From Flavobacterium inviolabile (GTDB taxonomy: Bacteria; Bacteroidota; Bacteroidia; Flavobacteriales; Flavobacteriaceae), in the NCBI RefSeq assembly GCF_013389455.1, contig NZ_CP058278.1, positions 558,001 through 622,000 on the forward strand: a DNA stretch of 64,000 bases, given 5' to 3'. This document shows, one piece after another, positions 26,270-36,163 of the stretch; within the stretch, counting starts at the first letter, position 1, and each line of letters begins with the position of its first letter. Position numbers and translations under genes: made by a program. The notes beneath the pieces are model-generated. The model was not told where the DNA came from. It was given only the letters and a program-made list of their open reading frames with translations, and ran no database searches.

Positions 26270-27076
26270 TTATCGAAATTGGAAATTAGCCGTTCCGATT
26301 ATTCGGTCCTGATGGATTATGTTAACTTCATAATCGCCTTTAATCAGTTTTTTTTTATCGACGTCAACAAAGGCGCAAACGTCGGTCGCTTTATTATCAT
26401 AAAACACGATCCCTCTGGCGGTACAGTCCAGATCGCTGTTGTATTTTTCATTAGGATGAAGGCCGTTGCTCAACACGGTATGTTCCGGGTTTACAATCTG
26501 ATAGAAAATTTCCTGATTGCCGCGGCCGATGTTTTCGTTATATGCTAAAGTGTAGCAAATCCTGATCTGGTCTATTTTATTGGACCGGTTGGTTTCCAAA
26601 AAATCGCTGTAGATAATTTTAACACCTCTAACGCTTACATTCATCGCTTTGAGTTGTTTCGATTTCAGACCGGCATCATCATTTTCCAGGCTGCTTAACT
26701 CGTTACTGGCTGCTTTCGCCGTTTTTTTTCTTTCTTTCGTTTTCGTGCTGGCAATCTTCTGTTTTACCTTTTCCGTCTTTTTCAAATCTGCCGTAACAGC
26801 TTGGGGTTGTTTTACGGCTCCTTCGGGATGTATGACTGTTTTAAAAAGCAGGGAACTTCTTTTCGTATTTGTCCCCAGAACATTGCTAACAGAATCATAT
26901 CGTTTTAAAATTTCCGAAAGTTCATTTTTATGTATGGAATTCTCTAAAGATATCTTATCTTTAAGTGATTTGTTTTCACTAGATAACCGATATAAATTAA
27001 AAGACAGGGTGAGTACTCCGATAACGAGCACACCGACACTCACCTGACCTAAAATTGAAGAATTATTACTTGTCAT
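26270..27076 (-). CDS. Membrane-anchored coiled-coil protein of unknown function
   Basis: The 268-residue protein has a membrane helix near residues 12-28 (V-S-V-G-V-L-V-I-G-V-L-T-L), a short coiled coil (about 33-65), a Lys/Thr/Ala-rich linker (about 85-135) and a C-terminal domain with V-R-G-V-K-I-I-Y-S-D-F and C-F/C-T-A pairs, ending Q-F-R. The tail is probably periplasmic and beta-rich. I do not recognise the family. It is transcribed toward glyS with 60 bases between them. Confidence 0.75.
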   Translation of the reverse strand: MTSNNSSILGQVSVGVLVIGVLTLSFNLYRLSSENKSLKDKISLENSIHKNELSEILKRYDSVSNVLGTNTKRSSLLFKTVIHPEGAVKQPQAVTADLKKTEKVKQKIASTKTKERKKTAKAASNELSSLENDDAGLKSKQLKAMNVSVRGVKIIYSDFLETNRSNKIDQIRICYTLAYNENIGRGNQEIFYQIVNPEHTVLSNGLHPNEKYNSDLDCTARGIVFYDNKATDVCAFVDVDKKKLIKGDYEVNIIHQDRIIGTANFQFR

Positions 27077-27138
27077 TTCTATTTATTAATCAATAAAAGT
27101 ATTCCGCCTGTTGTAATACTAAAAAAATAATCGATGAA

Positions 27139-27822
27139 ATGATAAAAAACTTGATAAACTTACTCTTTCCGAGATTATGTAGCGGCTGTAACAGCATTTT
27201 GTTACAAAATGAAGGGGCAATTTGCATCAAATGCCGGCATGAGATCCCGATTACGAATCATCATCTGATACCGGAAAATGAAACCCTTAAAAAGTTCTAC
27301 GGAAGACTGCCTCTGGAATATGCTTCCTCCTTTTTTTATTACCATAAAGAAGGTATTGTACAGCAGCTCATTCATCATCTCAAATACAAAGGCCGGCAGG
27401 AAATAGGCGAATTGCTCGGCAATTGGTATTTTTCAGAAATTAAAGACCTTACCATTCTCAAAACCGTTACCGAGATCATCCCGGTTCCGCTTCACAAAAA
27501 ACGGTTACAGGAACGCGGTTACAACCAGCTCACCACATTCGGGAAAGCGCTGGCGGCCGGTTTTGAAATTCCGTACAACGAAACCATCCTGCTCCGTAAA
27601 TATTATTCCAAAACCCAGACAAAGAAGACTATTTTCAGCCGGACCGAGATTGGCACCGAATTATTCGAGGTTCATTTTACCGAAAAAGACCACGGCAAAC
27701 ATTTTTTACTGATCGACGATGTTATTACCAGCGGTGCCACACTGGAAGCCTGCGGCAAAATGCTGCTGAAAATTCCCAATGCCAGCCTGAGCATCCTTGC
27801 CATTGGTTATACACACTCTTAA
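27139..27822 (+). CDS. comF: ComF family phosphoribosyltransferase-like protein
   Basis: The 227-residue protein has an N-terminal zinc-ribbon-like Cys pattern (C-S-G-C and C-I-K-C) and a C-terminal phosphoribosyltransferase fold with F-L-L-I-D-D-V-I-T-S-G-A-T. ComF proteins are linked to uptake of transforming DNA and to recombination; in Bacteroidota the role is less clear. The segment R-G-Y-N-Q-L is family-typical. It is divergent from the coiled-coil gene and 77 bases ahead of a lipoprotein gene. Confidence 0.9.
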   Translation: MIKNLINLLFPRLCSGCNSILLQNEGAICIKCRHEIPITNHHLIPENETLKKFYGRLPLEYASSFFYYHKEGIVQQLIHHLKYKGRQEIGELLGNWYFSEIKDLTILKTVTEIIPVPLHKKRLQERGYNQLTTFGKALAAGFEIPYNETILLRKYYSKTQTKKTIFSRTEIGTELFEVHFTEKDHGKHFLLIDDVITSGATLEACGKMLLKIPNASLSILAIGYTHS

Positions 27823-27899
27823 TTTTACAAAGATTTTCTAAAAACATTTTCATTCCACTGAATATAATTGTTATTTTGTGCTGTAAAATCATTGGTAAC

Positions 27900-29501
27900 A
27901 TGTTGAAGAACCGTATTGCTTTCTTTATTATTGTCTTTTCTCTTTTATTAACCGGTTGTGCCAAAAGAGGTATGGTTTCGGGTGGTCCGAAAGACACCAT
28001 TCCTCCTACAATCACCTATAGTAATCCTGAGAATTTCAGTACTAATTTTAACGGGAATTTCATCAAGATCAATTTCGATGAATATATTAAGGTAAAAGAC
28101 ATCAATAAACAACTGATTATTTCGCCTCCAATGAAGAAGGCTCCGGATATCGTTCCGATGGGCTATGCCAGCAAATACATCACCATTAAAATCAAAGATA
28201 CTTTACAACCCAACACTACTTACAGTTTTAATTTCGGACAGAGTATAACGGACAACAATGAGTTCAATCCGTATTCCCAGTTTAAATATGTGTTTTCAAC
28301 CGGTCCGTATATTGATTCTTTAAAAGTGGGCGGTGTCATCAAAGATGCCTATTCCCGAAAGGCCGATAATTTTGTATCGGTAATGCTGTATGAAGCCGAA
28401 AAATTTACCGATTCCACCGTTTTTAAACAGCAGCCGCGTTATGTTACCAATACGCTGGACAGTTTAAAAGTGTTTACCCTGGAAAATTTAAAAGAGGGCA
28501 AATACCATGTTGTTGCCATAAAAGACGTTAATAACGACTATAAGTTTGATCCGAAAACCGATAAAATCGCTTTTTTTAAGGATCCGATTACGATTCCTAA
28601 CGATACCCTTTTCAGCCTGAGTTTATTCAAGGAAGAGCTTCCGTTTAAAGCAGAAAAGCCTACACAGGAAACTCCCAACAAACTGATTTTAGGTTACGAA
28701 GGGAAAGATCCGAAAAACACCAAAGTGATTGTGAAACGGGGCGGCGAAACGCTGAATACCATAATTACCAAATTCCCGGCCAAAGATTCCCTACACATCT
28801 GGCTGCCTAAAATCACGCCCGATTCCCTGCAGATCCTGGTTAGTAACGGCAATTATTCAAAAGAGTTTAAAACGAAAATCAAGGAGCAGAAAGTTAAAGA
28901 TTCCTTGTCTTTTGATGCCAAACCAAAGGGTTCCATCGGCCTGAGAGATCTTTTTACAGTATTGCCTTCGATGCCTTTAACCAAAATTGACGAGGCTAAA
29001 ATGAAGCTGATCAATAAAGATTCCGTAGCGGTTCCCTTTAAAACAAAATATAACGATTTTGATAATGCGCTGGAATTCGACTTTAAAAAAGAACCCAATC
29101 AGAAATATTCCCTGACCTTATTTCCGGGCGCTTTAACCGATTTTTACGAAAAGGCCAACGATACCCTTAAATATTCATTAGCCACAAAAAGCATTACGGA
29201 GTATGGTAATTTACGGGTACAGCTTGAAAACGTAAAACGTTTTCCTGTAATTCTGGAAATTCTTGATAAAAATGCCAAAGTGATTGCAACCGCGTACAGC
29301 GAAAAAGAAACGGTTCTGGACTTCAACACGCTCGAACCGAATTTATACACGCTGCGCCTGATTTACGACGACAATAAGAACCGCAAATGGGACACCGGTA
29401 ATTACCTGGAAAAGTTACAACCGGAAGAGGTTATTTATTTTATTAATGATGTCGACGTTCGCGCAAACTGGGATGTGGATCAGGTTTTTAAATTAGATTA
29501 A
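27900..29501 (+). CDS. Lipoprotein with N-terminal Ig-like domain
   Basis: The product (533 residues from ATG 27900) begins with a lipoprotein signal peptide ending L-L-L-T-G-C. Next comes an Ig-like domain (about residues 30-130) with P-P-T-I-T-Y-S-N-P-E-N and P-N-T-T-Y-S-F-N-F, a carboxypeptidase-regulatory-like segment and a long beta-rich remainder. It should sit in the cell envelope. The frame opens at 27876, but the later ATG gives a proper signal peptide. It overlaps the convergent amidase gene by 14 bases. The role is unknown, though it is a common flavobacterial gene. Confidence 0.85.
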   Translation: MLKNRIAFFIIVFSLLLTGCAKRGMVSGGPKDTIPPTITYSNPENFSTNFNGNFIKINFDEYIKVKDINKQLIISPPMKKAPDIVPMGYASKYITIKIKDTLQPNTTYSFNFGQSITDNNEFNPYSQFKYVFSTGPYIDSLKVGGVIKDAYSRKADNFVSVMLYEAEKFTDSTVFKQQPRYVTNTLDSLKVFTLENLKEGKYHVVAIKDVNNDYKFDPKTDKIAFFKDPITIPNDTLFSLSLFKEELPFKAEKPTQETPNKLILGYEGKDPKNTKVIVKRGGETLNTIITKFPAKDSLHIWLPKITPDSLQILVSNGNYSKEFKTKIKEQKVKDSLSFDAKPKGSIGLRDLFTVLPSMPLTKIDEAKMKLINKDSVAVPFKTKYNDFDNALEFDFKKEPNQKYSLTLFPGALTDFYEKANDTLKYSLATKSITEYGNLRVQLENVKRFPVILEILDKNAKVIATAYSEKETVLDFNTLEPNLYTLRLIYDDNKNRKWDTGNYLEKLQPEEVIYFINDVDVRANWDVDQVFKLD

Positions 29502-30255
29502 ACTTATCCCTGTCTCTCAGGAAGCCCAGTTTATTTCTGTTCGCCAGCATTAATTCTTTGTCCAGCTGAACGGAGAACACCACTTCTTTTTCCACCGGTT
29601 CCACCAAAGCATTACCCAGATAGTCCAGTACCTGCGAATGTCCGGAATAAAAGTTATGATTCACATCGTCACCAATCCGGTTCACCCCTATCACATAGGA
29701 CATATTTTCTATGGCTCTTGCTTTCAATAATGTATCCCAGGCTAAAATTCTAACCTGAGGCCAGTTCGCTACATAGATCAGCAAATCATAATCGTCATTG
29801 TTACGGGAAAAAACCGGAAAACGCAGGTCGTAGCAAATTAACGGACAGATTCTCCATCCCAGATAATTCACAATCAGTCTTTCGGTTCCGCCGGAAGTAT
29901 AAACCTTGTTTTCGCCAGCCAGGGAAAACAGGTGTCGTTTATCGTAGTATTCCACATCACCGTTAGGAAAAACAAAAAGCAGGCGGTTATAGAAATTATC
30001 ATTTTCGCGGATGACCAGACTGCCTGTTATGGCACAGTTTTTTTCAACGGCCGTGTGTTTCATCCACGTTACCGTTACACCATCCATGGATTCGGCTACT
30101 TCATCGGGATTCATCGTAAAACCGGAGCTGAACATTTCCGGCAATACAACCAGCAGCGAATCTTCGGGAATATTCTGAATTTTTGCAGCAAAATAATTTC
30201 TGTTTACTTCCGGGTTTTCCCAGAAAAGAGGGGCCTGAATAATGCTAATTTTCAT
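29488..30255 (-). CDS. Nitrilase-family amidohydrolase (omega-amidase-like)
   Basis: The 255-residue cytoplasmic enzyme has the nitrilase triad Glu40 (V-L-P-E-M-F), Lys106 (Y-D-K-R-H-L-F) and Cys141 (I-C-Y-D-L-R-F-P). The D-L-R-F-P context matches the omega-amidase/YafV group, which hydrolyses alpha-ketoglutaramate in glutamine and methionine salvage. The length is typical. Its 3' end overlaps the convergent lipoprotein gene. Confidence 0.88.
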   Translation of the reverse strand: MKISIIQAPLFWENPEVNRNYFAAKIQNIPEDSLLVVLPEMFSSGFTMNPDEVAESMDGVTVTWMKHTAVEKNCAITGSLVIRENDNFYNRLLFVFPNGDVEYYDKRHLFSLAGENKVYTSGGTERLIVNYLGWRICPLICYDLRFPVFSRNNDDYDLLIYVANWPQVRILAWDTLLKARAIENMSYVIGVNRIGDDVNHNFYSGHSQVLDYLGNALVEPVEKEVVFSVQLDKELMLANRNKLGFLRDRDKFNLI

Positions 30256-30379
30256 TTCCTGTGCTTCGTTTTTACGGTTTATGGATTCGAAATGTATTTC
30301 TTCAATAAAAATAGAAAAGATATTGTAAACAAAAGGGTTTCATCCCACAAAAATACTGCAGGTTTTATTGCTAAAAACA

Positions 30380-30414
30380 AAAAACGCATTCAGCTTGTGG
30401 CCGAATGCGTTTTT
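30380..30414 (-). terminator. Terminator of the sdh operon
   Basis: AAAAACGCATTC/GAATGCGTTTTT forms a 12-base stem with a T run on the minus strand. Confidence 0.88.
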
Positions 30415-30432
30415 ATCGTGATTTTTATAAAA

Positions 30433-31176
30433 CTATTTGATACTTGCTTTAAGATATTCTCTGTTCATACGGGCAATATTCTCAAGAGAAATTCCTTTTG
30501 GACATTCTACCTCACAAGCACCGGTATTGGTACAGTTACCAAAACCTTCGTGGTCCATTTGCTCTACCATGTTCAGTACACGCTCTGCTGCTTCCACTTT
30601 ACCCTGAGGCAATAAAGCAAATTGCGATACTTTAGCCGAAACAAACAACATAGCCGAAGAGTTTTTACAAGTAGCCACACAAGCACCACAACCGATACAG
30701 GTAGCCGCATCGAAAGCTCTGTCTGCATCATGTTTAGGAATTGGAATTGCGTTAGCATCCTGTGTATTTCCGGAAGTATTTACCGAAATAAATCCTCCTG
30801 CGTGCTGAATTCTGTCGAAAGCACTTCTGTCTACAACTAAATCTTTAATTACCGGGAAAGCTTTCGCACGGAATGGTTCAATATAAATAGTATCGCCATC
30901 TTTAAACATACGCATGTGTAACTGACAAGTCGTTACTCCTCTGTCTGGTCCGTGAGCTTCACCGTTAATATACAAAGAACACATTCCGCAGATTCCCTCA
31001 CGACAATCGTGATCGAAAGCTACCGGTTCGTCTCCTTTTTCTACTAATCCGTCATTCAATACGTCTAACATTTCCAAGAAAGACATATCAGGCGACACAT
31101 CGCTGATTTTATAATCAACTAATTGTCCTTTATCTTGAGCGTTTTTCTGACGCCATATTTTTAACGTTAAATTCAT
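30433..31176 (-). CDS. sdhB: Succinate dehydrogenase/fumarate reductase iron-sulfur subunit
   Basis: The 247-residue subunit passes electrons from the flavin subunit to quinone. The [2Fe-2S] ligands are seen in C-R-E-G-I-C-G-M-C and a following C, and the two other clusters in [11 protein letters not shown] and C-x7-C-E-V-E-C-P. It is the last gene of the operon sdhC-sdhA-sdhB, with 58 bases after sdhA, and is closed by a terminator. Confidence 0.96.
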   Translation of the reverse strand: MNLTLKIWRQKNAQDKGQLVDYKISDVSPDMSFLEMLDVLNDGLVEKGDEPVAFDHDCREGICGMCSLYINGEAHGPDRGVTTCQLHMRMFKDGDTIYIEPFRAKAFPVIKDLVVDRSAFDRIQHAGGFISVNTSGNTQDANAIPIPKHDADRAFDAATCIGCGACVATCKNSSAMLFVSAKVSQFALLPQGKVEAAERVLNMVEQMDHEGFGNCTNTGACEVECPKGISLENIARMNREYLKASIK

Positions 31177-31234
31177 AACTTTTTGTATTAAGTATTAAGT
31201 GCAAGGTATTCTAATTTGCCTTAACACATTAAAA

Positions 31235-33235
31235 TTATTTGTAACTTCTTTGAACCAGTTTCACATTTTCGAATTTCAGCTCTTCTTTGTGTAATACGGC
31301 TTCTCTCGGGTTTCCTTTGTATTCCCAAGCGGCTACGTATGCAAAGTTAACGTCATCACGTTGTGCTTCTCCTTCTTCTGTTTGATATTCTTCTCTAAAG
31401 TGACCTCCACAAGATTCATTTCTGTGTAAAGCATCTTTAGCGAATAACTCTCCTAATTCCAAGAAATCGGCAACACGCAATGCTTTTTCCAATTCCTGGT
31501 TAAATCCGTTAATATCTCCGGGAACACGAACGTCTCTGTAGAATTCCTCACGGATGGCTTTAATCTCATCCATAGCTTCCGTAAGTCCCTGGGCATTACG
31601 CGCCATACCTACTTTATCCCACATTACTTTTCCTAATTTTCTATGGAAATGGTCAACAGAATGTGTACCGTTATTGTTACTGAATTTTTCAATCAAGTCT
31701 CTAACGTTTTTCTCCGCTTCCGCAAATTCCGGTAAATCTGTTGAGATTTTACCTGTACGGATATCTTTTGATAAATAATCACCAATAGTGTACGGTAATA
31801 CGAAGTATCCGTCAGCAAGACCCTGCATCAAAGCAGAAGCTCCCAAACGGTTCGCACCGTGATCGGAGAAGTTTGCTTCACCAATAGAATAACAACCTTC
31901 AATTGTGGTCATTAAGTTATAATCTACCCAGATTCCACCCATTGTGTAGTGAACTGCCGGATAAATCATCATTGGTGTTTCGTATGGATTATCGTCAACG
32001 ATTTTCTCATACATCTGGAACAGGTTACCATATTTGTTAGCAACTACTTCTGTTCCTAATTTTTTCACTAAAGCCGCGTCATTCTGATCCAGGTGTTTGA
32101 TTTTTGCCTGCTCTTTTCCATAACGCTGAATTGCAGAAGCAAAATCCAAATAAACGGCTTCTCCAGTTTTGTTAACACCATATCCCGCATCACATCTTTC
32201 TTTTGCTGCACGTGAAGCTACGTCACGCGGTACCAGGTTACCAAAAGATGGATAACGTCTTTCCAAATAATAATCTCTGTTTTCTTCTGCGATTTGTGTT
32301 GGTTTCAAACGGCCTTCACGAATAGCAATAGCATCATCCATGTTTTTAGGAACCCAGATTCTACCGTCATTTCTTAATGATTCAGACATCAGGGTTAATT
32401 TAGACTGGTGGTCTCCTGATACCGGAATACAAGTTGGGTGAATTTGCGTATAACAAGGATTAGCGAAGTAAGCTCCTTTTTTGTGTATTTTCCATGCAGC
32501 GGTTACGTTACTTCCCATAGCATTGGTAGAAAGGAAGAATACGTTTCCGTAACCTCCTGAAGCGATAACAACAGCGTGAGCTGAATGTCTTTCGATTGCT
32601 CCGGTAACCAGGTCACGGGCAATGATTCCTCTTGCTTTTCCATCAACGATAACAAGGTCTAACATTTCATGACGGTTGTACATCTGGATTTTTCCACGTC
32701 CGATTTGACGGTTCATTGCAGAATAAGCGCCTAATAACAACTGTTGTCCTGTTTGTCCTTTTGCATAGAATGTTCTGGAAACCAATGTTCCACCGAAAGA
32801 ACGGTTATCTAATAAACCTCCGTACTCACGTGCCAAAGGCACACCCTGAGCCACACATTGGTCAATAATATTAGCCGATACTTCTGCTAAACGGTGAACG
32901 TTAGCTTCACGGGCGCGGTAATCGCCTCCTTTAACCGTATCGTAAAACAAACGGAAAGTGGAGTCACCATCACCCTGGTAGTTTTTTGCTGCATTGATAC
33001 CTCCCTGTGCTGCAATCGAGTGCGCACGACGTGGAGAATCCTGAAAACAAAAAGCTTTTACGTTATAACCTAATTCTGCCAAAGTAGCGGCAGCCGAACC
33101 TCCAGCCAAACCTGTTCCAACGATGATTACATCGATGTTACGTTTGTTCGCCGGGTTAACCAGGTTGATGTGATCTTTATAGTCTGTCCATTTCGTTGAA
33201 ATAGGACCTTGAGGTATTTTAGAATCTAATGCCAT
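31235..33235 (-). CDS. sdhA: Succinate dehydrogenase/fumarate reductase flavoprotein subunit
   Basis: The 666-residue FAD subunit oxidises succinate in the citrate cycle. It has the dinucleotide motif [10 protein letters not shown] near residue 42, the covalent-FAD histidine region [10 protein letters not shown], and active-site text H-P-T-C-I-P and [12 protein letters not shown]. The length fits the B-type enzyme of Bacteroidota. It lies 20 bases after sdhC. Confidence 0.97.
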   Translation of the reverse strand: MALDSKIPQGPISTKWTDYKDHINLVNPANKRNIDVIIVGTGLAGGSAAATLAELGYNVKAFCFQDSPRRAHSIAAQGGINAAKNYQGDGDSTFRLFYDTVKGGDYRAREANVHRLAEVSANIIDQCVAQGVPLAREYGGLLDNRSFGGTLVSRTFYAKGQTGQQLLLGAYSAMNRQIGRGKIQMYNRHEMLDLVIVDGKARGIIARDLVTGAIERHSAHAVVIASGGYGNVFFLSTNAMGSNVTAAWKIHKKGAYFANPCYTQIHPTCIPVSGDHQSKLTLMSESLRNDGRIWVPKNMDDAIAIREGRLKPTQIAEENRDYYLERRYPSFGNLVPRDVASRAAKERCDAGYGVNKTGEAVYLDFASAIQRYGKEQAKIKHLDQNDAALVKKLGTEVVANKYGNLFQMYEKIVDDNPYETPMMIYPAVHYTMGGIWVDYNLMTTIEGCYSIGEANFSDHGANRLGASALMQGLADGYFVLPYTIGDYLSKDIRTGKISTDLPEFAEAEKNVRDLIEKFSNNNGTHSVDHFHRKLGKVMWDKVGMARNAQGLTEAMDEIKAIREEFYRDVRVPGDINGFNQELEKALRVADFLELGELFAKDALHRNESCGGHFREEYQTEEGEAQRDDVNFAYVAAWEYKGNPREAVLHKEELKFENVKLVQRSYK

Positions 33236-33255
33236 AATCTTTATCTATTATAGGA

Positions 33256-34092
33256 TTATTTAACAAAGTGAATATATAAAGGAATAATAGCAAATAAAAG
33301 CGGTACAATAATTGCAAATCCTTTTCCGAAAATTCGAATCGCCGGAGAATATTTAGGATTATTAGCTCCTAACGACTGGAAAGCACTATTAAATCCGTGT
33401 AGTAAGTGGAATGCTAAAACAGCCATTGAAAACACGTAGAAAATGGTAAATGCCAATCCCAGTTTCGGATCTTTAAAGAACGCAATTGTAATTGTATGTA
33501 AATCTTTATATCCTTCTGCAAATTTAATTTTCGCCGGTTTAACGTAGTAAAAATCACGTCCTTCAACAACAATATTTTCACCGTCCACACTTTGTACCGG
33601 GATAAATTTATCCTGTCCCCAACCGGAAGTAAGGTAAAATTCCTGAGAGTTTCCTGGCTGTGCTTCTACTGTAATTTTTTGCAAAGGCATATTTGAGAAA
33701 TGCATTTTTGCCCAAAAATTCACCATGTGAGTAGCGATAAAAATCAGGATTAAGGTTCCTAAAACCGCCATGTTTCTTGAAGCCCACGCGCTGTTTGCAG
33801 CAGCGTTGTTTTTAGCATACCCAACAGGCCTTGCTTTCTTGTTTTGGATTGTCAGAAGAATACCATCGATCGCGTGGAATAAAATCGAAATGTACGTTAA
33901 ATAAGATAGAATTTTTACAGCTGGATTGGTAGTCATAAACAATGCATATTCGTTGAATTGCAATTGTGTTCCGAATAATAACTGTAGGTTACCTGCTAAG
34001 TGACCCACCAAAAACAAGCATAAAAATAAACCCGTAAGAGCCATCCAGTATTTTTTCCCGATAGATGACTTTAAAAGTGCAGATTTTGCCAT
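33256..34092 (-). CDS. sdhC: Succinate dehydrogenase cytochrome b subunit
   Basis: The 278-residue membrane subunit has five hydrophobic helices with haem-ligand histidines in G-H-L-A-G-N, L-F-H-A-I-D-G, A-T-H-M-V-N-F and A-F-H-L-L-H-G. It anchors SdhAB and reduces menaquinone. It is the first gene of the operon and has its own promoter. Confidence 0.95.
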   Translation of the reverse strand: MAKSALLKSSIGKKYWMALTGLFLCLFLVGHLAGNLQLLFGTQLQFNEYALFMTTNPAVKILSYLTYISILFHAIDGILLTIQNKKARPVGYAKNNAAANSAWASRNMAVLGTLILIFIATHMVNFWAKMHFSNMPLQKITVEAQPGNSQEFYLTSGWGQDKFIPVQSVDGENIVVEGRDFYYVKPAKIKFAEGYKDLHTITIAFFKDPKLGLAFTIFYVFSMAVLAFHLLHGFNSAFQSLGANNPKYSPAIRIFGKGFAIIVPLLFAIIPLYIHFVK

Positions 34093-34127
34093 AGTGTTTG
34101 ATTGTAATAGTTTTTAAAAAAATCAAA

Positions 34128-34158
34128 CAAAAGTAACGCTATTTCAAATTAACCGCAA
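34128..34158 (-). promoter_or_regulatory. Promoter of the sdhCAB operon
   Basis: On the minus strand TTG (34158-34156), a 20-base spacer and TACTTTTG (34135-34128) approach the consensus; the spacer is one base longer than usual. Confidence 0.6.
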
Positions 34159-34274
34159 CCCTTTAACCCTTATTTATAATGAATTTAAAGTGAGAAATGC
34201 AATGTCTTGCGAAAAATGCACTACCTGAATTTGGTATATACTTTAAAAATAGAAGAGTAGCTATTCCGGAAATA

Positions 34275-35141
34275 TTATTTCAGATAAGAAGGTATTAATC
34301 CTCTAAGCCCCATATCAACAACATTTTCACCTGCTGAAGGCTCATATTTCCCATCAAAATTAACCTCTTTCCACTCAAAACTGTTGTTTACAGAAAGCGA
34401 CAGGGTAACTTCAACATTTTTTGTTTCGTTTCCGGTAATCACAAATGCATTGGCAAATTTACCGGTTACCACACAGGATTTAGGAGGTATCGGAGAGGTT
34501 GCAAAAAGCGGGTTCGGAACCGTTGTGGCACCTTCCGGAGCCTGTCCGGAAAAAGGCATTCCGTTAACATTTAAAGCCCAGTATCCCTGCTCTCTGTTAC
34601 CGTTTACCGGGAAACTGCTGTTCCCGATGTGATGTGTCGTTAAATAGGTTTTAAATCCGACAAAACTAGCCAGCGTTCCGGTATAGTCCGTTCCCTGATT
34701 TAAAATATTGATGTCATAATTCTGGTACGACAACGAAACCCTTACCCATTCGTAGCTTCCGGTAGCCACCTGACTCAACGGTATGGAAAGGAAAACTTCA
34801 TTTTCACCCACAATTTTCGACTGACTAAAATCTATCGCATTTTCACCACCTGCCATTGTTTCAGGCGCATGGTATAAAACGGTACCCATTCCTAAAGCAG
34901 TATTGGCATTTGGTGCCAGCTCCAGATAATGAGAACTGATTGCATTAAAAGAAGGGGATTGTGCCGCATTGCCACTGGCAATTGGTGCCGGCTGACCGGT
35001 ATTGTTTAAACGGATCTGGTTGTTGTCAAATTTAAATTTAACAATCAACTGCGGCTCTGAATTCCTCACATCGTCATTGTCATCACATGCAAATAATGTG
35101 ATGGCAATTAATAATATGTATAGAATGTTTCTAAAATTCAT
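34275..35141 (-). CDS. Envelope lipoprotein of unknown function
   Basis: The 288-residue product has a lipoprotein signal peptide ending L-F-A-C followed by D-D-N-D-D, an acidic signal often linked to surface exposure in Bacteroidota. The mature part is beta-rich, with E-W-V-R-V-S-L-S-Y-Q-N-Y-D and C-V-V-T-G-K-F-A-N-A-F-V-I-T-G. No enzyme motif is visible and I do not name the family. It lies 54 bases downstream of the ChaN-like gene in the same direction and may share its transcript. Confidence 0.8.
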   Translation of the reverse strand: MNFRNILYILLIAITLFACDDNDDVRNSEPQLIVKFKFDNNQIRLNNTGQPAPIASGNAAQSPSFNAISSHYLELAPNANTALGMGTVLYHAPETMAGGENAIDFSQSKIVGENEVFLSIPLSQVATGSYEWVRVSLSYQNYDINILNQGTDYTGTLASFVGFKTYLTTHHIGNSSFPVNGNREQGYWALNVNGMPFSGQAPEGATTVPNPLFATSPIPPKSCVVTGKFANAFVITGNETKNVEVTLSLSVNNSFEWKEVNFDGKYEPSAGENVVDMGLRGLIPSYLK

Positions 35142-35195
35142 AACCTTCGTTTAACAAAATATAATAAACAAAAATCTTGCCAAGATTTTGTTAAA

Positions 35196-36050
35196 TCAAT
35201 ATGTCTTCGTGACATCTTCATCTACAACGATAATATAGTCCGCTTTATTGTGGTGTTCTTCCTCTAATTTCAAAATATTTTCCTGGCTTACCGTTGCAAT
35301 GGTAATAATTTTAATTTCAGGCTGATATTGTTTCAGATACCAATAGATTCCTTCATGGTAATCACTGTGATAACTTCCGTTATAATGCACAAATACCGTA
35401 TTGTCTTTTTTATTTTTCACAATAAAATATCCCATGGTCGCATCTTTGATTGCCTGCGCTTTCGGAAGGGTTTCACCGCCATGGCCGCCCATCATTTCTA
35501 CTATTTTAACATAGCCCGGCAGTTTGGCATCATACGGAACCGGAAGCGGTGCTATCCAGGTTTTCTCTTCATCAGTAAGGGTTTCCAGTGCTTCAAAGCC
35601 TTTTTTAAATACCAGACTGGCATATCGTCTCGGGATATTCGTGGCAATAAATTCTGTTTTGGTTGCTTTGGCAAAATCCACTAATGGTTTGTAATCTGTT
35701 TTATGATTTTTCCACAATCGCGCCAAAGTATCGAAAGCTTTCTGGTCTATCGCGCCACTCAGATACTGATTTAATTGCGGCTGATTATCGGCTTCGATCA
35801 TTTCGGCTCCCAAAACCAGTTTTCTTTTTGCAGCCAGGTCTTTTGTTAATTCCAATTGCAGCCAGTGCACCACAGAGTTGTCATGAAACTCTCCAAACAA
35901 CACTACTTCTTTTTTTTCACAGGCCTTTACTAATTTTTCATAATTTGTTTTTTTACCGTTTTTATCAAATAACTGGTATGGCATTTTATGCTGAGCCTGC
36001 AAAATTGTCACTAAAAATAGTGTTACAAGAAGTGATATTGTTTTTTTCAT
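35196..36050 (-). CDS. ChaN-like haem-binding/iron-regulated protein
   Basis: The 284-residue secreted protein has a signal peptide ending in L-Q-A-Q and the ChaN signature V-V-L-F-G-E-F-H-D-N near residue 50, plus H-Y-N-G-S-Y-H-S-D-Y near 224. ChaN proteins bind stacked haem and are tied to iron acquisition, although catalysis has also been suggested. A conserved His-Gly-Gly segment lies near 190. The neighbouring lipoprotein may act with it. Confidence 0.85.
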   Translation of the reverse strand: MKKTISLLVTLFLVTILQAQHKMPYQLFDKNGKKTNYEKLVKACEKKEVVLFGEFHDNSVVHWLQLELTKDLAAKRKLVLGAEMIEADNQPQLNQYLSGAIDQKAFDTLARLWKNHKTDYKPLVDFAKATKTEFIATNIPRRYASLVFKKGFEALETLTDEEKTWIAPLPVPYDAKLPGYVKIVEMMGGHGGETLPKAQAIKDATMGYFIVKNKKDNTVFVHYNGSYHSDYHEGIYWYLKQYQPEIKIITIATVSQENILKLEEEHHNKADYIIVVDEDVTKTY

Positions 36051-36163
36051 GGCAGAAAATTACCCATAATTATGAATTCTTCAAAATTTTATAGTCGTAT
36101 TAACAGCATTTGTTTCTAAAGTTTTTAAATTTGGGTTCATATATACTTAAAAATTATTTCGTT